Assembly (NCBI RefSeq): GCF_014302995.1
Contig: NZ_CP060295.1
Span: 5,695,501-5,759,500 of the forward strand
Reading direction: 5' to 3'
DNA from: Variovorax sp. PAMC26660
Lineage (GTDB): Bacteria; Pseudomonadota; Gammaproteobacteria; Burkholderiales; Burkholderiaceae_C
Length of the DNA stretch: 64,000 nt
The notes beneath the pieces are model-generated. The model did no database searches. It was not told the origin of the DNA and saw nothing but the letters and a program-made list of their open reading frames with translations. This document shows, piece by piece, positions 1-11,659 of this stretch. Position 1 is the first letter of the stretch. Each line of letters begins with the position of its first letter. Made by a program: the position numbers and the translations under genes.

Positions 1-1076
1 ACAACGACCATCTGACGCTGCGGCCCGAGAACACCGCTGGTCTGGTGCGCGCGGTGATCGAGCACAACATGCTGTACGACGGCGGCAAGCGCCTCTGGTA
101 CATCGGCCCGATGTTCCGTCGCGAAAAACCGCAGCGAGGGCGCTTTCGCCAGTTCCACCAGATCGGCGCCGAGGCACTCGGCTTCGCCGGCCCCGATGTC
201 GATGCTGAACTGATCCTGCTCGCGAATGCGCTCTGGAAGCGGATCGGGCTGACCGACGTTCGCCTCGAACTCAACAGCCTGGGCCAACCGGCCGAGCGCG
301 CGCTGCATCGCGCCCAGCTCGTTGCCCACTTCGAGAAGCATGTCGACAAGCTCGATGAAGACGGCAAGCGCCGCCTGCACAGCAATCCGCTGCGCATCCT
401 TGACACCAAGAATCCGGCGATGAAGGAAGTCGTCGAATCGGCGCCGAAGCTGATCGACTTTCTCGGTGCCGAGTCGCTCGCGCACTTTGATGGCCTGAAG
501 GCCATCCTCGATGCGAATGGCGTGACCTACACCATCAATCCGCGTCTGGTGCGTGGGCTCGACTACTACAACCTCAGCGTGTTCGAGTTCGTGACCGACC
601 GCCTCGGCTCGCAAGGCACCGTGTGCGCGGGCGGCCGCTACGACGACCTGATCGCGCAGATCGGCGGCAAGCCGGCGCCCGCCGTGGGCTGGGCGATGGG
701 CGTGGAGCGCGTGCTCGACCTGATGAAGGAGCAGGGCACCGACATTCCCATGCCCGTGCCTGACGTCTATGCCGTCGTGCCCGATGCGGCAGCCATGCCC
801 GTGGTGCTGGGCACGCTGCAGCAACTGCGCGACGCCGGTGTCCGTGTGCAGATGCATGCGGCCACGGTCGATGGCCTCGGCAGCTTCAAATCGCAGTTCA
901 AGCGGGCCGACAACAGCGGTGCCACCTACGCCCTGATCTTCGGCGCCGATGAACTTGCACGCGGCGAAGTGACTCTCAAGGCGCTGCGCGACGGAAGCGG
1001 TGCGCAAACTTCCCGAACGCTTGCTGAAGTGGCCACCTGGGCCGCCACCCTACAATCGCCGGCTCCCAACATCTGA
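1..1076 (+). CDS. hisS: Histidine-tRNA ligase (5' end outside window)
   Basis: Class II aminoacyl-tRNA synthetase that charges tRNA-His in the cytoplasm. The frame is open from base 3, so the start and the first catalytic residues lie upstream of the window; about 357 residues are visible. Motif 2 is seen around bases 113-180 ([16 protein letters not shown]). The HisRS signatures LVRGLDYY (about 546-569) and GGRYDDL (about 630-650) follow, and motif 3 (GWAMGVERV) is near 687-713. The C-terminal anticodon-binding domain runs from about 755 to the stop. The next gene starts six bases after the stop, which suggests one transcript with the YfgM and BamB genes, the usual order in Burkholderiales. 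HisZ at 8572 is the catalytically different paralogue; the complete motif set here marks this copy as the true synthetase. Confidence 0.97.
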   Translation, partial: NDHLTLRPENTAGLVRAVIEHNMLYDGGKRLWYIGPMFRREKPQRGRFRQFHQIGAEALGFAGPDVDAELILLANALWKRIGLTDVRLELNSLGQPAERALHRAQLVAHFEKHVDKLDEDGKRRLHSNPLRILDTKNPAMKEVVESAPKLIDFLGAESLAHFDGLKAILDANGVTYTINPRLVRGLDYYNLSVFEFVTDRLGSQGTVCAGGRYDDLIAQIGGKPAPAVGWAMGVERVLDLMKEQGTDIPMPVPDVYAVVPDAAAMPVVLGTLQQLRDAGVRVQMHAATVDGLGSFKSQFKRADNSGATYALIFGADELARGEVTLKALRDGSGAQTSRTLAEVATWAATLQSPAPNI

Positions 1077-1082
1077 CTGCGC

Positions 1083-1775
1083 ATGGCAACCCATCTCGAT
1101 CTCGAAGAACAGGAACAGCTCGACCAGCTCAAGCATTTCTGGAATACCTACGGCACCCTGATCACCTGGGTCGTGCTGCTCGTCGCCGGTGCCTTCGTGG
1201 CCTGGAACGGTTGGCAGTACTTCCAGCGCAACAAGGCTGCACAGGCCGCAGCGCTCTACGACGAGGTCGAGCGCAGTACGCAGTCCGGCGACGTCGAGCG
1301 CATCCAGCGTGTACTGGGTGACATGAAGGCGCGCTTTGCCGGCACCACTTATGCACAACAGGCCGGCCTGCTGGTCGCCAAGACGCTGTACGAAAAGGGC
1401 AAGGTCGAAGAATCGCGCGCTGCGCTGGGCTGGGTGGCGCAGAGCGCCATCGACCCGGGCTATCAGGCCATTGCCAAGTTGAGGCTCGCGGCCGAATTGC
1501 TCGACAGCAAGTCGTACGACGAAGCCCTCAAGCAACTCGACGGCAAGGTGCCCACAGAATTCGAGCCGCTGGTGGCTGATCGCAAGGGCGACATCTACCT
1601 GGCCCAAGGCAAGCGCGACGAAGCCCAGCTCGAGTACCGCAAGGCCTGGACTGGCCTTGGCGTTGCCTCCGACTATCGCCGCCTGATCGAGATCAAGCTC
1701 AACGCGGTCGGTGTCGACCCGAAGAGCCTGGCCCCGGTCGTTACCGTCACTCCCGCAGCCCCCAAAACTCCCTGA
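1083..1775 (+). CDS. yfgM: YfgM-like ancillary SecYEG / periplasmic chaperone protein
   Basis: A 230-residue protein with a short cytoplasmic N-terminus, one membrane helix at about residues 24-44 (ITWVVLLVAGAFVAW) and a periplasmic tetratricopeptide-like helical region. This is the layout of YfgM (DUF2133/TPR_21), which binds the SecYEG translocon and the chaperone network with PpiD. Its place between hisS and bamB is the conserved one. It starts six bases after hisS and stops just before the BamB lipoprotein start. The C-terminus is proline- and alanine-rich (PVVTVTPAAPKTP) and probably unstructured. Family assignment rests on architecture and synteny. Confidence 0.9.
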   Translation: MATHLDLEEQEQLDQLKHFWNTYGTLITWVVLLVAGAFVAWNGWQYFQRNKAAQAAALYDEVERSTQSGDVERIQRVLGDMKARFAGTTYAQQAGLLVAKTLYEKGKVEESRAALGWVAQSAIDPGYQAIAKLRLAAELLDSKSYDEALKQLDGKVPTEFEPLVADRKGDIYLAQGKRDEAQLEYRKAWTGLGVASDYRRLIEIKLNAVGVDPKSLAPVVTVTPAAPKTP

Positions 1776-1782
1776 CCGCATC

Positions 1783-2925
1783 ATGAATTTCAAGCGTTTC
1801 ATGCCTGAATCGACCGCCTTGCGTGCGGGATCAGCTATTGTTTTGGTAGCACTCTTGGCCGCCTGTTCTGGCACCAGCAAACCGAAGCCGGCCGAGCTTC
1901 CTGCCAACCCCTCCCTGATCGGCGTGCGCCAAGCCTGGTCGGTGAAGATTTCTGAAGTCGGCTTTCCGCTCACTACCGATGTCAGCGGCGACACGGTGAC
2001 CGTGGCAGGCAGCGACGGCACCGTGGTTGCCATCGACGCCCGTGCCGGTCGCGAGACCTGGCGCGCCAACGCCGGTGCCCCGCTGGCGGCAGGTGTCGGC
2101 AGCGACGGCTCGATGGCCGCGGTGGTCACTACCGGCAACGAACTGGTCGCCATTCAAAACGGCAAGGTCCTGTGGAAGCAGAAGCTGTCGGCCCAGGCCT
2201 TCACCGCACCGCTGGTCGCTGGCCGTCGCGTGTTCGTGCAGACCGCCGATCGCAGCATCAGCGCCTGGGACGGCCAGAGCGGTCGTCGCCTATGGATCCA
2301 GCAGCGCGCTGGTGAAAATCTCGTACTGCGCAAGTCGGGCGTGCTGATCGCCGTGGGCGACACGCTGGTGGCCGGCATCGGCGGCCGGCTGGTGGGTATC
2401 AACCCCGCCAACGGCACCTCGCGCTGGGAATCTCCCATCGCTGCGCCGCGCGGCACCAACGACGTGGAACGCCTGGTCGACCTGACCGGCAGCGTGAGCC
2501 GCGTCGGCGATTCGGTTTGCGCACGTGCGTACTACGCCAGCGTCGGTTGTGTCGAAACCCAGCGCGGTACGCTGGTTTGGAGCAAGCCGGCTTTGGGCGC
2601 GGATGGCGTCAGCGGCGACCAAGGCTTCGTCTACGGCACCGAGACCGACGGCAGCGTCGTGGCTTGGCGCCGTGCCGATGGCGAGCGCGCCTGGGCATCG
2701 ACCCGCTTCAAGAACCGTGACCTGACATCGCCGCTGGCCGTGGGCCGTTCGCTCGTCATTGGCGAGAACACCGGCTCCCTGCATTTCGTTTCGCGCGAAG
2801 ACGGCGCACTGCTCAATCGCGTCACGCCCGATGGCTCCGCCATCACCGTCGCGCCGGTCATGGCCGGCAATACGGTTGTGGTCGTGACTGCCAAGGGTGG
2901 CGTGTTTGGCTATCGCCCTGAATAA
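1783..2925 (+). CDS. bamB: Outer membrane assembly lipoprotein BamB
   Basis: Scaffold lipoprotein of the BAM complex, which inserts beta-barrel proteins into the outer membrane. The chosen ATG gives 380 residues with a lipoprotein signal peptide ending in the lipobox LLAAC near residue 28. An upstream in-frame start at 1711 would lie inside yfgM and bury the signal. The rest is repeated tryptophan- and glycine-rich beta-propeller blades of the PQQ type (for example GTVVAIDARAGRETWRA and GRRLWIQQR). The gap to yfgM is only seven bases, so translation is probably coupled. The der gene follows after 60 bases. Confidence 0.95.
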   Translation: MNFKRFMPESTALRAGSAIVLVALLAACSGTSKPKPAELPANPSLIGVRQAWSVKISEVGFPLTTDVSGDTVTVAGSDGTVVAIDARAGRETWRANAGAPLAAGVGSDGSMAAVVTTGNELVAIQNGKVLWKQKLSAQAFTAPLVAGRRVFVQTADRSISAWDGQSGRRLWIQQRAGENLVLRKSGVLIAVGDTLVAGIGGRLVGINPANGTSRWESPIAAPRGTNDVERLVDLTGSVSRVGDSVCARAYYASVGCVETQRGTLVWSKPALGADGVSGDQGFVYGTETDGSVVAWRRADGERAWASTRFKNRDLTSPLAVGRSLVIGENTGSLHFVSREDGALLNRVTPDGSAITVAPVMAGNTVVVVTAKGGVFGYRPE

Positions 2926-2985
2926 TTTCTTCTTTTCTCACTCGCAAGGCCCGACCATGAAAACCGCGCCATCGAAAGGCCGGCC

Positions 2986-4329
2986 ATGAAGCCGGTCGTG
3001 GCCCTGGTCGGGCGTCCCAACGTCGGCAAGTCGACGCTGTTCAATCGCCTGACCCAGACGCGCGACGCCATCGTCGCTGACTTTGCCGGACTCACGCGCG
3101 ACCGCCATTACGGCAATGGCCGCCTGGGCAAGCACGAGTTCATCGTGATCGACACCGGCGGCTTCGAGCCCGACGCGGGCAGCGGCATCTACAAGGAAAT
3201 GGCCAAGCAGACGCGGCAGGCCGTGGCTGAAGCCGATGTGGTGATCTTCGTGGTCGATGCCCGCGAGGGTCTTTCAGCGCAAGACCACGACATTGCCAAC
3301 GAACTGCGCAGGCTCGGCAAGCCCTGTGTGCTGGCGGCCAACAAAGCCGAGGGCATGCACGACGGCACCAAGCTCGTGGATTTCTACGAACTCGGTTTCG
3401 GCGATGTGCACGGCGTGTCCGCTGCGCACGGGCAGGGCATGCGTGACCTGGTCGAGCTGGCCCTGGAGCCGCTGAACCTCCCCGATCCCGACGACGAGAC
3501 GGACGAAGACGACGCCAACAAGCCGATCAAGCTGGCGGTGGCGGGACGGCCCAACGTGGGCAAATCCACGCTGATCAATACCTGGCTCGGCGAAGAGCGC
3601 CTGGTGGCATTCGACATGCCGGGCACCACGCGCGATGCCATCTCGGTGCCGTTCGAGCGCAATGGCCAGCACTTCGAGCTGATCGACACGGCGGGTCTGC
3701 GTCGCAAGGGCAAGGTATTCGAGGCGATCGAGAAGTTCTCGGTGGTCAAGACGCTGCAGGCCATCGAATCGGCCAACGTCGTGCTGCTGCTGCTCGATGC
3801 CACGCAGGGCGTGACCGATCAAGACGCGCACATTGCCGGCTACATCCTCGAAAGCGGCCGCGCGGTGGTGATTGCCATCAACAAGTGGGATGCGGTCGAC
3901 AGCTACCAGCGCGAGCAGATCCAGCGGCAGATCGAAACCCGGTTGCCGTTTCTGAAGTTTGCGGCGCTGCATTTCATTTCGGCCATCAAGCGCCAGGGCC
4001 TGGGTCCGGTGTGGCAGGCAATTGCGCAGGCCCACAAGTCGGCGACGCGCAAGATGTCTACTCCGGTGCTGACTCGGCTGTTGCTGGAAGCGGTGCAGTT
4101 CCAGGCGCCCAAGCGCGGTGGGATGTTCCGCCCCAAGCTGCGTTATGCGCATCAGGGTGGCATGAATCCGCCCGTGATCATCATTCACGGCAATTCGCTG
4201 GAGCATGTGACCGAGGCGTACAAGCGCTTTCTCGAAGGGCGCTTTCGCAAGGAGTTCGACCTTGTCGGCACTCCTTTGCGGATCCAGTTCAAAAGCTCTG
4301 CAAACCCGTTTGCCGACAAGGACGACTGA
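2986..4329 (+). CDS. der: Ribosome biogenesis GTPase Der (EngA)
   Basis: Essential double GTPase that acts in maturation of the 50S subunit. The 447-residue protein carries two G domains. The first P-loop GRPNVGKST is at residues 9-17 and the second identical motif at about 187-195. Each is followed by DTxG switch motifs (IDTGGFE and IDTAGLRR). The guanine-specificity motif of domain 1 is NKAE, a mild departure from NKxD, and that of domain 2 is NKWD. The basic KH-like C-terminal domain ends in a lysine/aspartate tail. Length and arrangement are normal for the family. The gene lies between bamB and hfq as in related genomes. Confidence 0.97.
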   Translation: MKPVVALVGRPNVGKSTLFNRLTQTRDAIVADFAGLTRDRHYGNGRLGKHEFIVIDTGGFEPDAGSGIYKEMAKQTRQAVAEADVVIFVVDAREGLSAQDHDIANELRRLGKPCVLAANKAEGMHDGTKLVDFYELGFGDVHGVSAAHGQGMRDLVELALEPLNLPDPDDETDEDDANKPIKLAVAGRPNVGKSTLINTWLGEERLVAFDMPGTTRDAISVPFERNGQHFELIDTAGLRRKGKVFEAIEKFSVVKTLQAIESANVVLLLLDATQGVTDQDAHIAGYILESGRAVVIAINKWDAVDSYQREQIQRQIETRLPFLKFAALHFISAIKRQGLGPVWQAIAQAHKSATRKMSTPVLTRLLLEAVQFQAPKRGGMFRPKLRYAHQGGMNPPVIIIHGNSLEHVTEAYKRFLEGRFRKEFDLVGTPLRIQFKSSANPFADKDD

Positions 4330-4424
4330 GCGGGCTTGGCCGCCGATGGCGTCTGATGAGTTGCAGCAGGATCGGAAGTTCCGTCTTTTGAGAACCGTTA
4401 TTTTCTCAAGGCTTTTGACCCCGA

Positions 4425-4452
4425 TTGCTGCAGCGCAGAAACCCTGTGTTAA
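4425..4452 (+). promoter_or_regulatory. Possible hfq promoter
   Basis: TTGCTG at 4425-4430 and TGTTAA at 4447-4452 are separated by 16 bases, and hfq starts 41 bases downstream. This is a weak sigma-70-like match chosen by eye in the 164-base gap after der. An hfq promoter inside this gap is expected because the gene is usually transcribed apart from der. Confidence 0.3.
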
Positions 4453-4493
4453 GGTCATCTCTCCAACAACTACTCTTGAACACGGAGAATATC

Positions 4494-4739
4494 GTGAGCA
4501 ATAAAGGGCAACTTCTGCAAGACCCGTTTCTGAACACCTTGCGTCGTGAGCATGTGCCGGTTTCCATTTATTTGGTGAACGGTATCAAGCTGCAGGGCCA
4601 GATCGAGTCTTTTGACCAATACGTCGTGTTGCTTCGCAATACAGTGACGCAAATGGTCTACAAGCACGCCATTTCCACCATCGTGCCGGGTCGTGCCGTC
4701 AACTTCTCGGCTGCCGAGAACGACGACGCCACTGCCTGA
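4494..4739 (+). CDS. hfq: RNA chaperone Hfq
   Basis: Hexameric Sm-like RNA chaperone that pairs small RNAs with mRNAs. The start is GTG at 4494, giving 81 residues beginning with [13 protein letters not shown]. It is preceded by an ACGGAGA ribosome-binding site at 4482-4488. An upstream ATG at 4425 in the same frame has no family support. Sm1 ([15 protein letters not shown], then FDQYVVLL) and Sm2 ([12 protein letters not shown]) are complete, including the distal- and proximal-face residues. The C-terminal tail is short, as in other beta-proteobacteria. A strong hairpin terminator lies directly after the stop, before hflX. Confidence 0.98.
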   Translation: MSNKGQLLQDPFLNTLRREHVPVSIYLVNGIKLQGQIESFDQYVVLLRNTVTQMVYKHAISTIVPGRAVNFSAAENDDATA

Positions 4740-4747
4740 TCGCGCGG

Positions 4748-4775
4748 AGCGCGGCGGCTTGCCGCCGCGCTTTTT
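4748..4775 (+). terminator. Rho-independent terminator after hfq
   Basis: A perfect 10-bp GC-rich stem (AGCGCGGCGG at 4748-4757 with its complement at 4762-4771) and a four-base loop are followed by a run of five T. It starts nine bases after the hfq stop. It probably separates hfq from hflX in part, although hflX begins only 18 bases later. Confidence 0.8.
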
Positions 4776-4793
4776 CCCTATTTCTGATTCCGC

Positions 4794-5963
<1,170 letters not shown>

Positions 5964-6001
5964 TTGGGCACAATCCCGCCACTGACAAGAGAACAAAGCG
6001 A

Positions 6002-7408
6002 ATGAATTCAAAGCCAGCGCGGAGAGGGTTTTTAGGCATGTTCAATCTGAACGATGGCCGGTGGGGTCGCGGCGACGAGCCGTCCTCCAACGGCGACCGT
6101 CCGGCCGGCAACCGCCCCCCTGATGCCAATCCCCCGGGCGCACCGACGCCGCCCCCGCCTTCGGGCAACAACAACGGTGACCGCCCCCGTGGTCAAGGCC
6201 CCAACCAGGGCCCGCCTGACCTCGACGAACTCTGGCGCGACCTCAATCGCAAGCTCGGCGGCTTCTTCGGCGGCGGCAAGGGCGGTGGCAATCGTCCCAG
6301 CGGCGGCAACAGCAACGGTGGCGGCAACGGTTTCAAGCCAGACATGAAAAACGCAGGATTCGGCCTGGGTCTCGTGTTGGCCGTGGCCGTCCTGATCTGG
6401 CTCGGCACCGGTTTCTTCATCGTGAACGAAGGCCAGCAGGCCGTCGTCACCCAGTTCGGTCGCTACAAGACCACCGTGGGCGCCGGTTTCAACTGGCGCT
6501 TGCCATACCCGATCCAGCGCCACGAAGTGGTCGTGACCACGCAGATCCGCTCCACCGACGTGGGTCGTGACGCGATCGTCCGCTCCACGGGCTTGCGTGA
6601 ATCGGCCATGCTGACCGAAGACGAGAACATCGTCGAAATCAAGTTCGCAGTGCAGTACCGCCTGAGCGATGCGCGCGCCTGGCTCTACGAGAGCAAGTCA
6701 CCCGCCGAAACCATCGTGCAGGTGGCTGAAAGCTCGGTGCGCGAAGTGGTCGGCAAGATGAAGATGGATGCGGCGCTTGCTGAAGAGCGCGACCAGATCT
6801 CGCCACGCGTGCGCGCGCTGATGCAGACCATCCTCGATCGCTACAAGGTCGGCGTCGAAGTCGTCGGCATCAACCTGCAGCAGGGTGGCGTGCGTCCGCC
6901 CGAGCAGGTTCAGGCTGCGTTCGACGATGTGCTCAAGGCCGGCCAGGAACGCGAGCGCGCCAAGAACGACGCACAGGCTTATGCCAACAACGTCGTGCCG
7001 CTCGCCACTGGTACCTCTTCGCGCCTCAAGGAAGAGTCCGAGGCCTACAAGGCGCGGATCGTGGCACAGGCACAAGGTGACGCCGGCCGCTTCAGTGCCG
7101 TGCTGGCCGAGTACCAGAAGGCACCGCAGGTCACTCGCGACCGCATGTACACGGACGCCATGCAGCAGATCTATGCCAGCACCACGAAGGTGCTGGTCGA
7201 CAGCAAGCAGGGCTCCAACCTGCTGTATCTGCCGCTCGACAAGCTGATGCAGATGAGCGGCAACAGCGCGGCGGCAACGCCTGTCGATGCGGCCAGCCCC
7301 AGTGTTGCCGGCACCGCGCCGAGCCAGTCGTCGGTGATCCCGGTGGCGCCCGTGACAAGCGACGTGCGCGCCCGCGACGGCCGCTCGCGTGACCGCGACG
7401 TGCGTTGA
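6002..7408 (+). CDS. hflK: FtsH protease modulator HflK
   Basis: SPFH/prohibitin-family membrane protein that with HflC forms a large cage around the FtsH protease. With the ATG at 6002 it has 468 residues. The first ~115 residues are rich in glycine, proline and asparagine, as usual for HflK. One membrane helix follows (FGLGLVLAVAVLIWLGTGFF, about 120-140), then the SPFH domain (FNWRLPYPIQRHEVV) and a helical coiled-coil tail. An alternative ATG at 6038 has a GGAGAGG site about eleven bases ahead and begins MFNLNDGRWGRGD, so the true start may be 12 residues later. hflC follows after 17 bases. Confidence 0.95.
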   Translation: MNSKPARRGFLGMFNLNDGRWGRGDEPSSNGDRPAGNRPPDANPPGAPTPPPPSGNNNGDRPRGQGPNQGPPDLDELWRDLNRKLGGFFGGGKGGGNRPSGGNSNGGGNGFKPDMKNAGFGLGLVLAVAVLIWLGTGFFIVNEGQQAVVTQFGRYKTTVGAGFNWRLPYPIQRHEVVVTTQIRSTDVGRDAIVRSTGLRESAMLTEDENIVEIKFAVQYRLSDARAWLYESKSPAETIVQVAESSVREVVGKMKMDAALAEERDQISPRVRALMQTILDRYKVGVEVVGINLQQGGVRPPEQVQAAFDDVLKAGQERERAKNDAQAYANNVVPLATGTSSRLKEESEAYKARIVAQAQGDAGRFSAVLAEYQKAPQVTRDRMYTDAMQQIYASTTKVLVDSKQGSNLLYLPLDKLMQMSGNSAAATPVDAASPSVAGTAPSQSSVIPVAPVTSDVRARDGRSRDRDVR

Positions 7409-7425
7409 AAAAGGCCTAGAAGAAC

Positions 7426-8325
7426 ATGAACAGAATCGGATTCATCGCCTCGTCGATCCTTGTCTTGCTCGTGCTGCTGAGCTCGACCCTCTTCGTGGTC
7501 GACCAGCGCCAGTTCGGCGTGGTCTATGCCCTCGGCCAGATCAAGCAGGTCATTACCGAGCCCGGCCTCAACTTCAAGCTGCCGCCGCCGTTCCAGAACG
7601 TGTCGTACATCGACAAGCGCCTGCTGACGCTGTCGAGCCTGGACACCGAGCCCATGCTCACCGCTGAAAAGCAGCGCGTGGTGATCGACTGGTACGTGCG
7701 CTGGCGCATCTCCGACCCGCAGGCCTACATCCGCAACGTCGGCCTCGACGAAAACGCGGGTGCCATGCAACTGAACCGCGTGGTGCGCAATGCGTTCCAG
7801 GAAAACATCAACAAGCGCACCGTGCGCGACCTGATCTCGGTGCGCCGTGAGGCCCTGATGGCCGACGTGCAGCGCGAAGTGCTGTCGGTCGTGAAGGGCG
7901 CCAAGCCCTGGGGCGTGGACGTCGTCGACGTGCGCATCACGCGTGTCGACTACGTGGAAGCCATTACGGAATCGGTCTATCGCCGCATGGAGGCCGAGCG
8001 CAAGCGCGTCGCCAACGAACTGCGCTCCACCGGTACGGCCGAAGGCGAAAAGATTCGCGCCGACGCCGACCGACAGCGCGAAGTGATCGTGGCGAACGCC
8101 TACCGCGATGCGCAGAAGATCAAGGGCGAGGGCGATGCCCAGGCCGCTTCGGCCTACAGCGAGGCTTTCGGCCGCGATCCGCAGTTTGCCCAGTTCTATC
8201 GCAGCCTCGAGGCCTACAAGCAGAGCTTCAACAAGAAGAGCGACGTGTTGGTGCTCGACCCGTCGTCTGACTTCTTCCGTGCCATGCAAGGCTCGGGATC
8301 GACCACCAACGCGCCTCGTCGTTGA
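7426..8325 (+). CDS. hflC: FtsH protease modulator HflC
   Basis: Partner of HflK in the FtsH-regulating complex of the inner membrane. It has 299 residues with an N-terminal signal-anchor helix (IASSILVLLVLLSSTLFVV, about 6-24). The SPFH domain (RQFGVVYALGQIKQVITEPG) and a long charged helical region (EGEKIRADADRQREVIVANA) follow. The AGAAGAACATG context gives a good ribosome-binding site. The gene is directly downstream of hflK, which supports co-expression. The length is typical. Confidence 0.96.
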   Translation: MNRIGFIASSILVLLVLLSSTLFVVDQRQFGVVYALGQIKQVITEPGLNFKLPPPFQNVSYIDKRLLTLSSLDTEPMLTAEKQRVVIDWYVRWRISDPQAYIRNVGLDENAGAMQLNRVVRNAFQENINKRTVRDLISVRREALMADVQREVLSVVKGAKPWGVDVVDVRITRVDYVEAITESVYRRMEAERKRVANELRSTGTAEGEKIRADADRQREVIVANAYRDAQKIKGEGDAQAASAYSEAFGRDPQFAQFYRSLEAYKQSFNKKSDVLVLDPSSDFFRAMQGSGSTTNAPRR

Positions 8326-8338
8326 TTCGTTCGGAGCT

Positions 8339-8527
8339 GTGAGCGCCGACACATTCTGGAGCGCGCTGGCGCTCGTCCTGGTGATCGAAGGCATCCTGCC
8401 TTTCTTGTCGCCGGGAGGGTGGCGGCGCGGCTTCGGGCAGCTCATGCAGCTGCGCGACGGCCAGCTTCGTTTCTTTGGACTTTGCAGCATCCTGCTGGGT
8501 TTGGCACTCCTTTGGGTCTTGGGGTAG
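8339..8527 (+). CDS. DUF2065 small membrane protein
   Basis: A 62-residue membrane protein starting at GTG 8339, with a CGGAG site just upstream. It contains two hydrophobic helices, about residues 5-21 (FWSALALVLVIEGILPF) and 44-60 (FFGLCSILLGLALLWVL). They are joined by a polar loop containing GGWRRGFGQL. This is the signature of the DUF2065 family, nearly always found after hflC in proteobacteria. No molecular function is established; the context suggests an accessory of the HflKC/FtsH system. A longer frame starting at 8108 lies inside hflC and is not the likely start. Confidence 0.85.
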   Translation: MSADTFWSALALVLVIEGILPFLSPGGWRRGFGQLMQLRDGQLRFFGLCSILLGLALLWVLG

Positions 8528-8571
8528 CGCGGTCCCGGTAGAATCCCGGTTTAACCACGCCCCCGATTCCC

Positions 8572-9732
8572 ATGTCCGCCTGGGTCCTCCCGGATCACAT
8601 TGCCGATGTGCTGCCTTCCGAGGCGCGCCACATCGAAGAACTTCGACGCCAGTTGCTCGATACCGCCCGTGGCTATGGCTACGAGCTGGTAATGCCGCCA
8701 CTGCTCGAGCATCTTGAGTCGTTGCTGTCCGGCACCGGCGAGGCGCTCGACCTCCAAACCTTCAAGCTTGTCGACCAGCTTTCCGGCCGCAGCATGGGCC
8801 TTCGTGCCGACACCACCCCCCAGGTGGCGCGCATCGATGCCCACCTGCTGAACCGCGATGGCGTGACCCGCCTGTGCTACTGCGGTCCGGTGCTCCACAC
8901 CCGGCCCGACCGGCCGCACGCCACCCGTGAGCCGCTGCAGTTCGGTGCCGAGATCTACGGCCATGCCGGCCTCGAAGCCGACACCGAAACCCTGCTGCTG
9001 GCGCTCGACTGCCTGGATGCCGCCGGCTTGCGCGACGGTGTGATCGTCGATCTGGCCGATGCCCGCATCGTGCGTGCGCTGTTCGCCGGCGTGCCGGTCG
9101 ATGCTGCGGCGCTGGCTCGCGTGCATGCGGCGCTGGCCGCCAAGGATGCGAGCGAGCTGCAGTCGCTCACCAAGGATTTCCCCGCTGCCTCGCGCGACGG
9201 CCTGCGTGCGCTCGTCCAGCTTTATGGCGACGCGTCGGTGCTCGACGAGGCCGCGAAGGCCCTGCAGGGCACGCCCGAGGTGGGTGTTGCGTTGGCCGAC
9301 CTGAAGCAACTGGCAGCCGGCCTGAACGGTGTGGCGGGTCGCCAGATCAGCTTCGACCTGGCCGACCTGCGCGGCTACGCCTACTACAGCGGCATGCGCT
9401 TCGGCATCTACGTGCCGGGCGCGGCCGATTCGCTGGTGCGCGGCGGCCGTTATGACGAGGTCGGCGCTGTGTTCGGCCGCAACCGTCCCGCCGTCGGCTT
9501 CAGCCTTGACGTGCGCGAGCTGGTCGGCGTGCTGCCGGCCCGCCCGCTGCGCGCCGCCATCCGTGCGCCCTGGAGCGACGCGGCCGGGTTGCACGAGGCG
9601 ATTGCCAAATTGCGCAAGGCCGGTGAAACGGTTGTCTGCGTGCTGCCGGGACACGGCAGCGAAATCGATGAATTCCACTGCGACCGCGAGCTCGTCGAGC
9701 AAGCGGGCCAGTGGAATGTCCGAGCGATCTGA
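8572..9732 (+). CDS. hisZ: ATP phosphoribosyltransferase regulatory subunit HisZ
   Basis: Catalytically inactive HisRS-like protein that activates the short form of HisG, the first enzyme of histidine synthesis. The 386-residue protein keeps the class II fold ([16 protein letters not shown], then RGGRYDEV). It lacks the HisRS-type C-terminal anticodon-binding domain and the intact LVRGLDYY motif; [13 protein letters not shown] is present instead. The neighbours hflC/DUF2065 and purA are the usual Burkholderiales context. The histidine operon itself is not in this window. Confidence 0.94.
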   Translation: MSAWVLPDHIADVLPSEARHIEELRRQLLDTARGYGYELVMPPLLEHLESLLSGTGEALDLQTFKLVDQLSGRSMGLRADTTPQVARIDAHLLNRDGVTRLCYCGPVLHTRPDRPHATREPLQFGAEIYGHAGLEADTETLLLALDCLDAAGLRDGVIVDLADARIVRALFAGVPVDAAALARVHAALAAKDASELQSLTKDFPAASRDGLRALVQLYGDASVLDEAAKALQGTPEVGVALADLKQLAAGLNGVAGRQISFDLADLRGYAYYSGMRFGIYVPGAADSLVRGGRYDEVGAVFGRNRPAVGFSLDVRELVGVLPARPLRAAIRAPWSDAAGLHEAIAKLRKAGETVVCVLPGHGSEIDEFHCDRELVEQAGQWNVRAI

Positions 9733-9740
9733 ATTTTTGA

Positions 9741-11087
<1,347 letters not shown>

Positions 11088-11105
11088 ACAGGAACGAACC
11101 AGACC

Positions 11106-11630
11106 ATGTTGACCGAAGACGGCAAACATCTCTACGTCAGCTACGACGAGTACAACAACCTGATCGAGAAGCTCGCGATCAAGGTGCACCAGTCGAACTG
11201 GGAGTTCGACACCATCCTGTGCCTGGCGCGCGGTGGCATGCGTCCCGGCGATGTGCTCTCGCGCATCTTCGACAAGCCGTTGGCGATCATGTCGACCAGC
11301 TCGTACCGCGCCGATGCAGGCACGGTGCAGGGCCACCTCGACATCGCCCGCTTCATCACCACGCCTAAGGGCGAGATCGCCGGCAAGGTACTGCTGGTGG
11401 ACGACCTGGCCGACTCGGGCCACACGCTGCACGCGGTGATGGACATGCTGCGCAACAACTACAAGCCAATCACCGAGCTGCGCAGCGCGGTGATCTGGAC
11501 CAAGGCGCTGTCGACCTTCACGCCCGACTACTCGGTCGAGTACCTGGCAACGAACCCCTGGATCCATCAGCCCTTCGAGGGCTACGACTCGCTCGGCGCT
11601 GCGAAGCTGCTCGAGAAGTGGTCGGTCTGA
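11106..11630 (+). CDS. Purine-type phosphoribosyltransferase
   Basis: A 174-residue type I phosphoribosyltransferase with the PRPP-binding loop VLLVDDLADSGHTL at about residues 97-110 and the early CLARGGMRPGD loop. It probably salvages a purine base (hypoxanthine, guanine or xanthine). Sequence alone does not fix the base. The position after purA supports a role in purine balance. Translation probably uses the AGGAACGA stretch before the ATG. A short GC-rich hairpin directly after the stop looks like the end of this transcript. Confidence 0.85.
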   Translation: MLTEDGKHLYVSYDEYNNLIEKLAIKVHQSNWEFDTILCLARGGMRPGDVLSRIFDKPLAIMSTSSYRADAGTVQGHLDIARFITTPKGEIAGKVLLVDDLADSGHTLHAVMDMLRNNYKPITELRSAVIWTKALSTFTPDYSVEYLATNPWIHQPFEGYDSLGAAKLLEKWSV

Positions 11631-11639
11631 CCAACAACC

Positions 11640-11659
11640 CCTGAGCCTGCGGGCTCAGG
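11640..11659 (+). terminator. Hairpin after phosphoribosyltransferase gene
   Basis: A perfect 8-bp inverted repeat (CCTGAGCC at 11640-11647 with 11652-11659) with a four-base loop begins ten bases after the stop. It lacks a T run, so it is either a weak terminator or an mRNA 3'-end stabiliser. Confidence 0.45.
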